From the NCBI GenBank assembly GCA_946414395.1, contig CAMKOE010000012.1:1-63293 (forward strand): 63,293 nt of DNA, read 5' to 3'. Shown piece by piece: positions 8,006-15,476 of this stretch. Every line of letters starts with the position of its first letter. Positions within the stretch are counted from its first letter, which is position 1. The position numbers and the translations under genes were made by a program. A model generated the notes under the pieces. That model had not been told where the DNA came from, did not search any database, and worked only from the letters and a program-made list of their open reading frames with translations. The stretch comes from an uncultured Porphyromonadaceae bacterium. Its GTDB lineage: Bacteria > Bacteroidota > Bacteroidia > Bacteroidales > Muribaculaceae.

Positions 8006-8404
8006 ATGAGCAAAACATTATCATTTATTTTAGGCCTCATAACAGGAATCGTCCTTACCATACTCACCCTGTTTATTATAGGTAAGGCAATGAGCACAGG
8101 TCAAGGTACTTCAGATGATGGAATTACTATGTTTGAACAGCCTGGCGACATAATACCTGCTAAAAAATTCGAAGTATTGCAGGTGGTGCCCAACGGTGCA
8201 CTGGCTCATTCAGAGGAAACAGAATTTGGCATATCTTCGTTTACCGGTCCTATCGTTCTTTTCCTCTCTGAAGGGCAAAATACTCATTATGATGGAGAGG
8301 TAATCACGGTTCCTAAAGGAAAAGCAGTCAGACAGGTTGGTTCATACCAATATGAAACCAGAATGGGATATAAGACTGTCCCAATCGTTAAGGTAATGGA
8401 ATAA
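8006..8404 (+). CDS. small membrane-anchored hypothetical protein
   Basis: The 132-residue protein has one N-terminal membrane helix (residues about 5-28, LSFILGLITGIVLTILTLFI) and a soluble C-terminal domain of about 100 residues. That domain is rich in beta-prone segments (KFEVLQVVPNGALA, GPIVLFLSE) and may form a small beta-barrel. No family is recognised. It is probably an inner-membrane protein facing the periplasm. It is AT-rich like its upstream neighbour and is closed by a clear intrinsic terminator. Confidence 0.6.
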   Translation: MSKTLSFILGLITGIVLTILTLFIIGKAMSTGQGTSDDGITMFEQPGDIIPAKKFEVLQVVPNGALAHSEETEFGISSFTGPIVLFLSEGQNTHYDGEVITVPKGKAVRQVGSYQYETRMGYKTVPIVKVME

Positions 8405-8431
8405 GATCATTCTAAGTTTTTAATTTGTCAT

Positions 8432-8465
8432 AGCCTCGGAAATGCAAGCGTTCCGGGGCTTTTTC
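8432..8465 (+). terminator. intrinsic terminator
   Basis: Arms AGCCTCGGAA (8432-8441) and TTCCGGGGCT (8451-8460) pair with one G-U wobble and are followed by a short T run. Confidence 0.8.
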
Positions 8466-8547
8466 ATCGGCAAGGAGGGAAACGCCCGTGATGGGCGATC
8501 CCTTCTTTGCAGTCTTTAAGCACGGCCCTCTGTTTGACGGGAGAGGT

Positions 8548-8571
8548 ACATCAAAGGGACGGTTTTGATGT
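8548..8571. repeat. dispersed intergenic motif, copy 1
   Basis: Arms ACATCAAA and TTTTGATGT flank GGGACGG. The right half (GGACGGTTTTGATGT) recurs at 24537-24551. Confidence 0.6.
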
Positions 8572-8602
8572 GATTTTAAGGTGTTTTTTGGGAGAATATA
8601 GC

Positions 8603-8632
8603 AAGAATGCACGGGATGGTTGGCCCGTGCAT
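8603..8632. terminator. hairpin terminator of the transporter operon
   Basis: Perfect 11-base arms GAATGCACGGG and CCCGTGCATTC enclose an 8-base loop. The hairpin lies about 35 bases downstream of the minus-strand transporter stop. Confidence 0.65.
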
Positions 8633-8666
8633 TCTGTTGTAATAGGGAATTTGCTTGCTTCAGGGT

Positions 8667-10130
8667 TTAGATCCACCCCATCGAGTGGTAGAGGAAGGCG
8701 ATGAGGTAGCCGGCGACACAGGCGACGATGGTGTGCACCATGCCTGGCATCATGAACGAGTGGTTCAACAGGTACTTGCCGATGACGGTCGTGCCCGTGC
8801 GGTCAAAGTTCACCGTCGCGATGTCCGAGGGATAGTTGGGGATGAAGAAGTAACCATATACCGAGGGCAACACACCCAGCAGCACCCAGCCGTCGATGCC
8901 CAACTGGTAGGCCAGCGGCAACATCGACACGACCACGGCACCCTGTGAGTTGACAAGCACCGATACCAGGAAGAAAGCGAACGCGATCGACCACGGGTAC
9001 TTCTCTACCATGCCCGAGAGCATCTGCTGTATCTCGCCCAGGTAGTTGGCAAAGTAGGTGTCGGCCAGCCATGCGATGCCATAGATGGCTACCACGGCCA
9101 CCATGCCGCTCTGCCACACGGGGCCGGCGATAGCCTTCTTGGGCTTGGCCTTGCAGAAGATGATCATCAGCGCCGCGGCGGTGATCATCACAATCTGGAT
9201 GACAAGGTTCATCTTCAGCGGCGTGGGATTGCTCTTGGTGAGTCCCTCCACGGCGATACCCAGTTTGGCCAACTGGTCGGCAGTGATCTTCACGCGGGAT
9301 GCCATGAGTTCGACCGTGGCGTCACTGTCGATGGCCTTGACGGTGTCATAGGTGGGCAACAGTTCCTGGAAGATGGCGAAGAACACAATCACGAGCAGGG
9401 CGCCAAAGAAGATATACACCGCACGCTTGCTCTCGGGGGCGATCTTCTTGTCGAGGGTGGTGGCGCTGCTGCCGTAGATGTACTCGCGCTGGGCTGGGTC
9501 GGCGAGTTTCTTCTGGAACTCGGGATCCTTGTCCAGGTCCTTGCCGCGACGGTAGGATGCGGCCGAAGCGATAAAGATTCCCAGCAGGCACGCGGGGATG
9601 GTGACCATGAGCACCTGTGGAATGGACACGGTGTAGCCGTTGGCGCCGCTGATGGTGATAAAGGCCACCACGGCTGCCGCGATGGGCGAACAGGTGATGC
9701 CGATCTGGGACGCAATGCTGGCGATGCCGCAGGGACGCTCGGGGCGGATGCCCTTCTTGATCGCGATGTCGCAGATGATGGGCATCAACGTGTACACCAC
9801 GTGTCCGGTGCCGACGAGAACCGTCAGGATGAAGGTTGCCAGCGGGGCGAGGAACGTGATGCGGTCAGGATGCTTGCGCAACATCTTCTCGGCCAACTGG
9901 ATGAGCCAGTCCATACCGCCCGAGGCCTGCATGATGCCGGCGCAGGTGACGGCTGCAATGATGATGTAGATGACATCGGTGGGAGGGGTGCCGGGTTTCA
10001 TACCGAAGCCAAACACGAGGATGGCCAGGCCGATGCCCGAAATCGCTCCCAGGGCCAGGCTGCCATATCGGGAGCCCAACCACAACGCTGCAAGCACGAT
10101 GCAGAGTTGTAAAATCATGATGAGTGACAT
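8667..10130 (-). CDS. anaerobic C4-dicarboxylate transporter (DcuA/DcuB family)
   Basis: The 487-residue protein has about 12 membrane helices and the Dcu hallmarks: LVGTGHVVYTLMPIICDIAI near residue 110, SIASQIGITCSPIAAAVVA near 145, and YGYFFIPNYPSDIATV near 425. Dcu carriers exchange or take up succinate, fumarate, malate and aspartate in anaerobes, usually exporting succinate during fumarate respiration. It is longer than the E. coli proteins because of a hydrophilic loop near residues 200-300. It lies 48 bases behind the porin gene, so the pair could move dicarboxylates across both membranes. DcuA and DcuB cannot be told apart by eye. Confidence 0.9.
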   Translation of the reverse strand: MSLIMILQLCIVLAALWLGSRYGSLALGAISGIGLAILVFGFGMKPGTPPTDVIYIIIAAVTCAGIMQASGGMDWLIQLAEKMLRKHPDRITFLAPLATFILTVLVGTGHVVYTLMPIICDIAIKKGIRPERPCGIASIASQIGITCSPIAAAVVAFITISGANGYTVSIPQVLMVTIPACLLGIFIASAASYRRGKDLDKDPEFQKKLADPAQREYIYGSSATTLDKKIAPESKRAVYIFFGALLVIVFFAIFQELLPTYDTVKAIDSDATVELMASRVKITADQLAKLGIAVEGLTKSNPTPLKMNLVIQIVMITAAALMIIFCKAKPKKAIAGPVWQSGMVAVVAIYGIAWLADTYFANYLGEIQQMLSGMVEKYPWSIAFAFFLVSVLVNSQGAVVVSMLPLAYQLGIDGWVLLGVLPSVYGYFFIPNYPSDIATVNFDRTGTTVIGKYLLNHSFMMPGMVHTIVACVAGYLIAFLYHSMGWI

Positions 10131-10178
10131 GTTATTTAGTTTTTAGTTTTAAGTTTTAAGTTGGCGTCCTGTAGTCAT

Positions 10179-11300
10179 TTAATACCTGATGGATACCTGG
10201 ACAAACACGGTGCTGTAGTTGGATTTTTCCAGGGCACGGTCATGTGTGAGGCAATACTCGGTCTGCACCTCCAGGTACTTGCAGAAGCGGTAGTTCAGTC
10301 CCACCTCATAGTTGGTCCTGGCTGCCACACTCGAACCGGTGGGGCGATAGAGGTCATAGCGTGCCTTGGCCATCAGTTTGTTCTTGATGACAGGGACGAT
10401 GGCGAGGGCATACACACCGTCGGCCTTGTCGTTAGCCACCTCATTGCCGTTGCGGTCGGTATAGGTCTTGATGGCGGCATCATTGCCGTCGGCGGTTTTC
10501 TGATAGGTGGTCTCGAAGCCCAGGCCCGTCGAGTGGATATACTCGGTGCGCAGTTGCAGGTCACCCTTCTTGTACTCGGCGCTCAGCGCATAGCGGTGCT
10601 GGCGCAGGCTGATGGTCCGGCCGGCACTCTTGCGGGCATAGGAACCTTCCCAGCCGAAGGCGCCCAGGCGCATCCCGTCGATGGGCATAACCCATGCACC
10701 ACCGATGATGTCCTTGCGCTCGTCCACGTCCTTGACGTTGATGCCCTGGCCGTTGAACACGCCCACCTGGTAGTGCAGCAGGTTGCGTCCACTGCCGTTC
10801 TTGAGAAAATCGCCCTGGAACTGCAGACCGATGTCACGGCCGTTGCTGGAGTGCATGCCCGTGCGGTCGCTGAAGCCTGCCAGCCTGCTCACCGGCTGCG
10901 AGTAGCCCATGAAGCCCTGGTCGATGGGGTTCATCGGGTTCTCGTAGGTGAACGGGCGCTTGAACTGGCCCAACTTCACGCGGAAGAAGTCAAACTTCTG
11001 CCACTCCATGAAGTAGTCCACCAGGCGGGGGCTGCTGCCCATCGTGGTGGTGTTGCCGTTGATCTGTCCCTGGATTTTATAGTAGAAGTCGTCCAGGATG
11101 CGGCCCTCAATCGAGGCCCTGACGAGTTTCACGTCAAACGAGTTGCTGTTGCCTCCGTCCTGGAACGTGGCCTGATAGGTCGCCATGGCAAAGCCGCTGA
11201 ACTTGGGTTTGGTGAAAATCGCCTTGCCCTCACCCTCGGCGGCGAGTAGGGACAATAAAGTCAAGGATGCTATCAACATCGTGAGTAGTCGTTTTGTCAT
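10179..11300 (-). CDS. outer-membrane porin of the OprO/OprP (Porin_O_P) type
   Basis: The 373-residue protein has a signal peptide (MTKRLLTMLIASLTLLSLLA) and an amphipathic beta-strand pattern throughout. It contains RRASIEGRILDDFYYKIQ-like Porin_O_P features (here VRASIEGRILDDFYYKIQ) near residue 65 and GQFKRPFTYENP near 110. The chain ends in an aromatic residue (VQVSIRY), as expected for a beta-barrel recognised by the BAM machinery. OprO/OprP porins form trimeric anion-selective channels. The Dcu transporter follows directly, so dicarboxylates are a reasonable substrate, though this is inference. No dedicated terminator separates the two. Confidence 0.8.
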   Translation of the reverse strand: MTKRLLTMLIASLTLLSLLAAEGEGKAIFTKPKFSGFAMATYQATFQDGGNSNSFDVKLVRASIEGRILDDFYYKIQGQINGNTTTMGSSPRLVDYFMEWQKFDFFRVKLGQFKRPFTYENPMNPIDQGFMGYSQPVSRLAGFSDRTGMHSSNGRDIGLQFQGDFLKNGSGRNLLHYQVGVFNGQGINVKDVDERKDIIGGAWVMPIDGMRLGAFGWEGSYARKSAGRTISLRQHRYALSAEYKKGDLQLRTEYIHSTGLGFETTYQKTADGNDAAIKTYTDRNGNEVANDKADGVYALAIVPVIKNKLMAKARYDLYRPTGSSVAARTNYEVGLNYRFCKYLEVQTEYCLTHDRALEKSNYSTVFVQVSIRY

Positions 11301-11528
11301 GAGGTCTATTGTTAATTTAGGGAGGTTAATAAAGCGGTATAGGGCAACAAATATAACATTTTCTTCTGAAATAACATCGTGTGAGGGCGTTTTTTATTCA
11401 CAATGTTACCGTTTTCGGTATGATGGGTGTGGGTTGATTGCTCCCTTATGGGTATTGAGAAAGCCGGCTGATGATTATCGTTTTTCCAGTAATTTATGTA
11501 ATTTTGTGGTCTGCTAAATGATTGAACT

Positions 11529-13307
11529 ATGAAACTGAGACTTTTTATCCGCTTGATGGTTGTCTGCTCACTGGCCGTGACCACTGCCATCCCCGCAGCG
11601 GCGCAATATGGCCGTGGCGGTGACAAGCATTACCGTGAGCGCTATAACCGTGCCCATTCCTACGGCGACGTGGTCGAGATACGCTTGAGCGAGCCAGGCA
11701 CCCTGGAACAGAAGATGCCCCAGGACATGATGAACTGCGTGAGATTGCTGCGCATCGAGGGGCCGATGGATCACAAGGACTTCAAGTTTATCAAGAAGTT
11801 GTGTGACCGCTCGCGTTGTGTCGACGGCCGTGACAAGTCGGTGGACAACTACATTGACCTGGAACTGGAGCGTGCCCGCATCATGAGTTCGGGCAACGGA
11901 GGACTGTTGAGGAGCAATGGCGAGCGGGATGTGCTCGACGATGCCCTGGCCTATTCCAGCCACCTCCGGTCGATTGTGCTGCCCGAGCGCCTCAAGCGCA
12001 TTGGCAGCGGGGCGCTGCGAGGATGCTCTCGCCTGGAGGAAGTCATCATGCCGTCTGGCGTGCGCTCCTTTGGCAGCAGTGCTTTTTCGGGCTGCAGCCA
12101 CTTGAACTTCATCACCCTGAATGAGGGCCTGCAGAGCATCGGCAGCGAGTGCTTCAACGGCTGTTCCGCCTTGCGCGACATCGACGTGCCGCACACTGTG
12201 ACCGAGATTGGCAACGAGGCCTTCAAGGGCAGCGGAGTACAGCGCATAGGCCTGCCCTACGACCTGTTGTCGCTGGGACGCGGTGCCTTTGACGACACGC
12301 CCCTGACGGCAATTCACATCCCTGCAGGTACTCAAATCGAGAGCGACTACCTGGGCTACATGCCCAAGTTGCAGGAAATCACTGTCGAGGATGGTAGCCG
12401 GTATTACACCTATGAGGACGGTGTGCTCTATGACAACACGGGTAGCGTCCTGCTGCTCTATCCTGCGGGCCGGACGGGCGACTGCGAGTTGCCTGACGAT
12501 GTGAGCGGCATTGCCAGCCGTGCCTTCTACGGCTCTCTGGTGGAGCGCATTGATCTGCCGGCCAGTGTGACCAGGGTTGACGAGTCGGCATTTGAGAAAT
12601 GTTCCCACCTGCAGCACATCAGCATGCCTGGTGTGACCCTGCTGGGCAAGGGCGCTTTCAAGTACTGCACCGCTCTGGAGTCATTCACCACAAGCCGCGA
12701 CATCAAGGTGATCTCCCAGGAAGCGTTTGAGGAGTGCAAGAGTCTGTCGTCGGTGTCCCTGCCGTCGGGCGTGACCGCAATCGAGGCTCGCGCCTTCAAG
12801 AATTGCCCCGCAATCGAGTCGGTGGAGTTCCCCATCGGTCTGACCGAGGTGGGCAAAGAGGCATTTGAGGGTAACAAGGTGCTCTCAGCCATTGACTTGC
12901 CGTCTGGCCTCAAGACCATCGGCGAGCGGGCTTTCAAGAACTGCAGGACACTCACCCGTGTCACCTTGCCTGATGCCTGCACGATGGTGGGCAAGGAGGC
13001 CTTCCGCGAGTGTGTGGCCTTGAGGCAGATCGACTTGAACGACCGTCTCACTTCGCTGGGTGACAATGCGTTGCGCGAAACGGCCATCACCATGCTGGTC
13101 CTGCCTCAGAGCATCACCCATGTGGGCAAAAAAGTGACCGAGAAGTGCAAGGAACTCGTCCGCATCGAGTGCCACGCCATCCTGCCGCCCACGCTCGACA
13201 AGGAGAGCAACAACAAGGTGGAACTTTATGTCCCTGCCTCGTCGGTCAATGCCTACCGTAGTGCCAAGAACTGGAAAAACTTCAAGACTATACTTCCCCT
13301 GGATTAA
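11529..13307 (+). CDS. secreted BspA-type leucine-rich-repeat protein
   Basis: The 592-residue protein has a signal peptide ending at AAAQYG near residue 28. A run of LRR_5 repeats of about 23 residues follows from residue 130 on. Typical units are IGSGALRGCSRLEEVIMPSG and VGKEAFRECVALRQIDLND. It closes with the usual BspA ending LYVPASSVNAYRSAKNWKNF. BspA-like proteins are surface or secreted adhesins or scaffolds in Bacteroidales. No lipobox, dockerin or Por-type tail is visible, so its anchoring is unknown. A -7 box (TAATTTTG, 11499-11506) lies just upstream. mutY follows after 3 bases, a tight but functionally unexplained linkage. Confidence 0.85.
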   Translation: MKLRLFIRLMVVCSLAVTTAIPAAAQYGRGGDKHYRERYNRAHSYGDVVEIRLSEPGTLEQKMPQDMMNCVRLLRIEGPMDHKDFKFIKKLCDRSRCVDGRDKSVDNYIDLELERARIMSSGNGGLLRSNGERDVLDDALAYSSHLRSIVLPERLKRIGSGALRGCSRLEEVIMPSGVRSFGSSAFSGCSHLNFITLNEGLQSIGSECFNGCSALRDIDVPHTVTEIGNEAFKGSGVQRIGLPYDLLSLGRGAFDDTPLTAIHIPAGTQIESDYLGYMPKLQEITVEDGSRYYTYEDGVLYDNTGSVLLLYPAGRTGDCELPDDVSGIASRAFYGSLVERIDLPASVTRVDESAFEKCSHLQHISMPGVTLLGKGAFKYCTALESFTTSRDIKVISQEAFEECKSLSSVSLPSGVTAIEARAFKNCPAIESVEFPIGLTEVGKEAFEGNKVLSAIDLPSGLKTIGERAFKNCRTLTRVTLPDACTMVGKEAFRECVALRQIDLNDRLTSLGDNALRETAITMLVLPQSITHVGKKVTEKCKELVRIECHAILPPTLDKESNNKVELYVPASSVNAYRSAKNWKNFKTILPLD

Positions 13308-13310
13308 CCC

Positions 13311-14309
13311 ATGCATGAATCGGCATTCTCGACGGCCTTGTTGAGGTGGTTTGCGCAATACGGGCGCGAACTGCCGTGGCGTGGCATCAGTGACCCGTAC
13401 GGTATCTGGGTCAGTGAGGTCATCCTGCAGCAGACGCGCATCGAGCAGGGCCGTGACTACTGGCTCCGCTTCATGGACCGATTCCCCACAGTTGAGGCAC
13501 TGGCCACAGCCACCGAGGACGAGGTGCTGCGCCTGTGGCAGGGACTGGGATATTACAGCCGTGCCCGCAACATGCATGCCGCCGCACGTCAGATTGTCGA
13601 GCAGGGCGGTTTCCCGCAGACCATCGAGGGACTGCGGGCATTGAAGGGGGTGGGGGACTACACGGCTGCCGCCGTGGGCTCGATGGCCTTCAACCTGCCT
13701 GCCGCCGCTGTCGATGGCAATGTGTATCGTGTTCTGGCCCGGCATTTTGGCATAGATGTCCCCATCAACACGGCTCAGGGCAAACACACCTTTCAAGCCC
13801 TGGCCAGCGAGTTGCTGCCCGAGGGCAAGGCTTCGGCCTTCAACCAGGCGATGATGGATTTTGGGGCCACATGGTGCACACCCAAGTCGCCCCGCTGCCT
13901 TGATTGCCCCGTCGCCGACACGTGTGACGCACTTCACACGGGCCGCACGGGCCTGTTGCCTGTCAAGGAGAAGAAACTCACGGTCAAGGAGCGTCATCTC
14001 ACCTATATCTATGTCCGTCACCAGGGCATGACAGCCCTGCGCCGACGTCCGGCTGGTGACATCTGGCAGGGTCTGTGGGAACCGTTGCTCATCGAGAATG
14101 GAGATTTGCCCCAATGGGAAACGCCACTGAAACTCGTGGCCAGCAACGTGAAGCATGTCCTCACCCATCGCGTGCTGCTCGCCGATTTTTTCCTGGCCGA
14201 GCCGACACGGCGCCCCGGGTTGCCGCCCGGCTATATTTGGGTCAAGGAGAGTCAGGTCGGGGAATATGCCCTGCCCCGCCTGGTAGAGAAATTGCTGTCT
14301 CTACTGTAG
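13311..14309 (+). CDS. mutY: A/G-specific adenine DNA glycosylase
   Basis: This enzyme removes adenine mispaired with 8-oxoguanine or guanine, the MutY step of oxidised-guanine repair. Catalytic Glu36 lies in VSEVILQQT, the helix-hairpin-helix is LKGVGDYTA (111-119), and catalytic Asp135 is in VDGNVYRVL. The 4Fe-4S ligands follow the pattern C-x6-C-x2-C-x5-C in WCTPKSPRCLDCPVADTC. A C-terminal NUDIX-like domain (residues about 225-330) completes the 332-residue protein. It starts 3 bases after the LRR gene and is presumably translated from the same transcript. All key residues are present. Confidence 0.97.
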   Translation: MHESAFSTALLRWFAQYGRELPWRGISDPYGIWVSEVILQQTRIEQGRDYWLRFMDRFPTVEALATATEDEVLRLWQGLGYYSRARNMHAAARQIVEQGGFPQTIEGLRALKGVGDYTAAAVGSMAFNLPAAAVDGNVYRVLARHFGIDVPINTAQGKHTFQALASELLPEGKASAFNQAMMDFGATWCTPKSPRCLDCPVADTCDALHTGRTGLLPVKEKKLTVKERHLTYIYVRHQGMTALRRRPAGDIWQGLWEPLLIENGDLPQWETPLKLVASNVKHVLTHRVLLADFFLAEPTRRPGLPPGYIWVKESQVGEYALPRLVEKLLSLL

Positions 14310-14331
14310 CCGTCAACTTGCAAGAAAACAA

Positions 14332-14368
14332 AGATGGACACAACGTCATTCAGATGCTGTGTCCATCT
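14332..14368. terminator. hairpin between convergent genes
   Basis: Perfect 11-base arms AGATGGACACA and TGTGTCCATCT enclose 15 bases, between mutY and the convergent lipoprotein gene. There is no strong T run, so it may serve both strands weakly. Confidence 0.6.
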
Positions 14369-14398
14369 CCAGTATTAGGCCTCAGTGATTGTGTCGTG

Positions 14399-14854
14399 TC
14401 AATCTTCCGGTTCCTCGGGCTCCGTGATTGGATTGATGTCATAGGAATAAGTCTTGAGCACCTCATTTCCTGCCACGATGTCACCTTTCTTGACGGCTTT
14501 CACCAGGTGGAAAAGGCAGGTGAAGTGTTCCTCACCGCCAGTGTACATCTCTACATAGGTCTCATATTCCTTGTCACAGGCAGCGATGACGGCCTCGTCA
14601 TTACCCTTATTGTCGGGGTTGGGATAGGCCTTGCTGATGGCCTCCCTCATGCGGATTACGGGATTATAGTACCTGTCGGTGTGGTCGGTCTTCCCGTCAA
14701 TGAGGAATTCCTCTTCCACATTCAGGTAGTAATCGACGGTTGACTTGGGATCGTCGTCCCCACACGAGGTCAACGTCATTGTGCTCCCGATGAACAGGAT
14801 GGCAAGCACGAGCATCTGCCATGCGCTAGCGCGATTGAAAATGTGTCGGTTCAT
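14399..14854 (-). CDS. lipoprotein, paralogue of the one at 33813
   Basis: The 151-residue protein has a lipoprotein signal with lipobox TLTSC, then an acidic stretch (GDDDPKS). Its mature part shares a block with the lipoprotein at 33813-34277. The shared spine is M--AI-K-YP--D--G-D-AVI-ACD--Y--Y-E-Y, here MREAISKAYP followed by AVIAACDKEYETYVEMY. No known domain is recognised. It is probably an outer-membrane or surface lipoprotein. It lies downstream of the dockerin-like gene on the same strand and converges with mutY. Confidence 0.7.
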   Translation of the reverse strand: MNRHIFNRASAWQMLVLAILFIGSTMTLTSCGDDDPKSTVDYYLNVEEEFLIDGKTDHTDRYYNPVIRMREAISKAYPNPDNKGNDEAVIAACDKEYETYVEMYTGGEEHFTCLFHLVKAVKKGDIVAGNEVLKTYSYDINPITEPEEPED

Positions 14855-14968
14855 TGGTTGATTGCGTTCTTTTTTATATGGAATAGTGTTTGTTGGCCCA
14901 TAAGATTACTGCCAGAGCAATGATTGCACCGGCAGTGATGGATTTCAAAGTTGTGAGGAGAAGCCCAA

Positions 14969-15310
14969 TTATTTCTTCAAGTTCTTGTGGATGGCTTCAT
15001 TCACATCAGTGATAGTCGGCTCGGCAACCTCGGCCTCGACGACCTTGCGGGCGATGGCGTCAACATCAATCTCCTGCTCCGGGGCGCGGTTGGCTTCGGC
15101 CGGGGCGGTCTGCAGGTCCATGTCGATGAATGCGGTAACATCGGTGATGTTGATCACACCGTCGTGATTGGCATCCAGGTCAATGGCATTCAGGCTAGTG
15201 CTGGCATGGTTGCCCAGCAGAGCGTTGATGCACATCTCGGCGCGGGAGTTGGCGTTGGCAGCGAGAGCCATTGCGGTAATGCAGAAAAGAAGCGTAAAAA
15301 TCTTTTTCAT
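14969..15310 (-). CDS. small secreted protein with one dockerin-like repeat
   Basis: The 113-residue protein has a signal peptide (MKKIFTLLFCITAMALAANA) and one dockerin type I-like calcium loop, DANHDGVINITDVTAFID, near residues 46-63. A charged helical tail follows (VDAIARKVVEAEVAEP). Two calcium loops make a full dockerin; only one is visible, so it may be half a module or a degenerate one. No cohesin occurs in the window. A 40-residue open frame with a membrane segment lies just past its stop in another frame (see findings), which could be the remains of a C-terminal anchor. Confidence 0.65.
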   Translation of the reverse strand: MKKIFTLLFCITAMALAANANSRAEMCINALLGNHASTSLNAIDLDANHDGVINITDVTAFIDMDLQTAPAEANRAPEQEIDVDAIARKVVEAEVAEPTITDVNEAIHKNLKK

Positions 15311-15437
15311 ATCCTATTGTCCTTTTGGGTTGATAATTATTGTTTTTCTTGATGCAAAGATACTATGAGGTTTTGAGATTTGCAAGCGGGAAGATGAATT
15401 ATTTTGTTCGGATGATTCCATTTCCAGTGAAAATGCG

Positions 15438-15445
15438 TAATTTTG
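15438..15445 (+). promoter_or_regulatory. -7 promoter box of nadE
   Basis: TAATTTTG lies 31 bases ahead of the nadE ATG. A good -33 element is not obvious. Confidence 0.5.
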
Positions 15446-15476
15446 CAGGTTAAACCAATTGTGACAAAGTAAGGAT

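Noticed and set aside
12885-14168. Open frame of 427 codons antisense to the LRR gene and mutY.
   Set aside because: It runs across two real genes with intact motifs on the other strand and shows no family features of its own.
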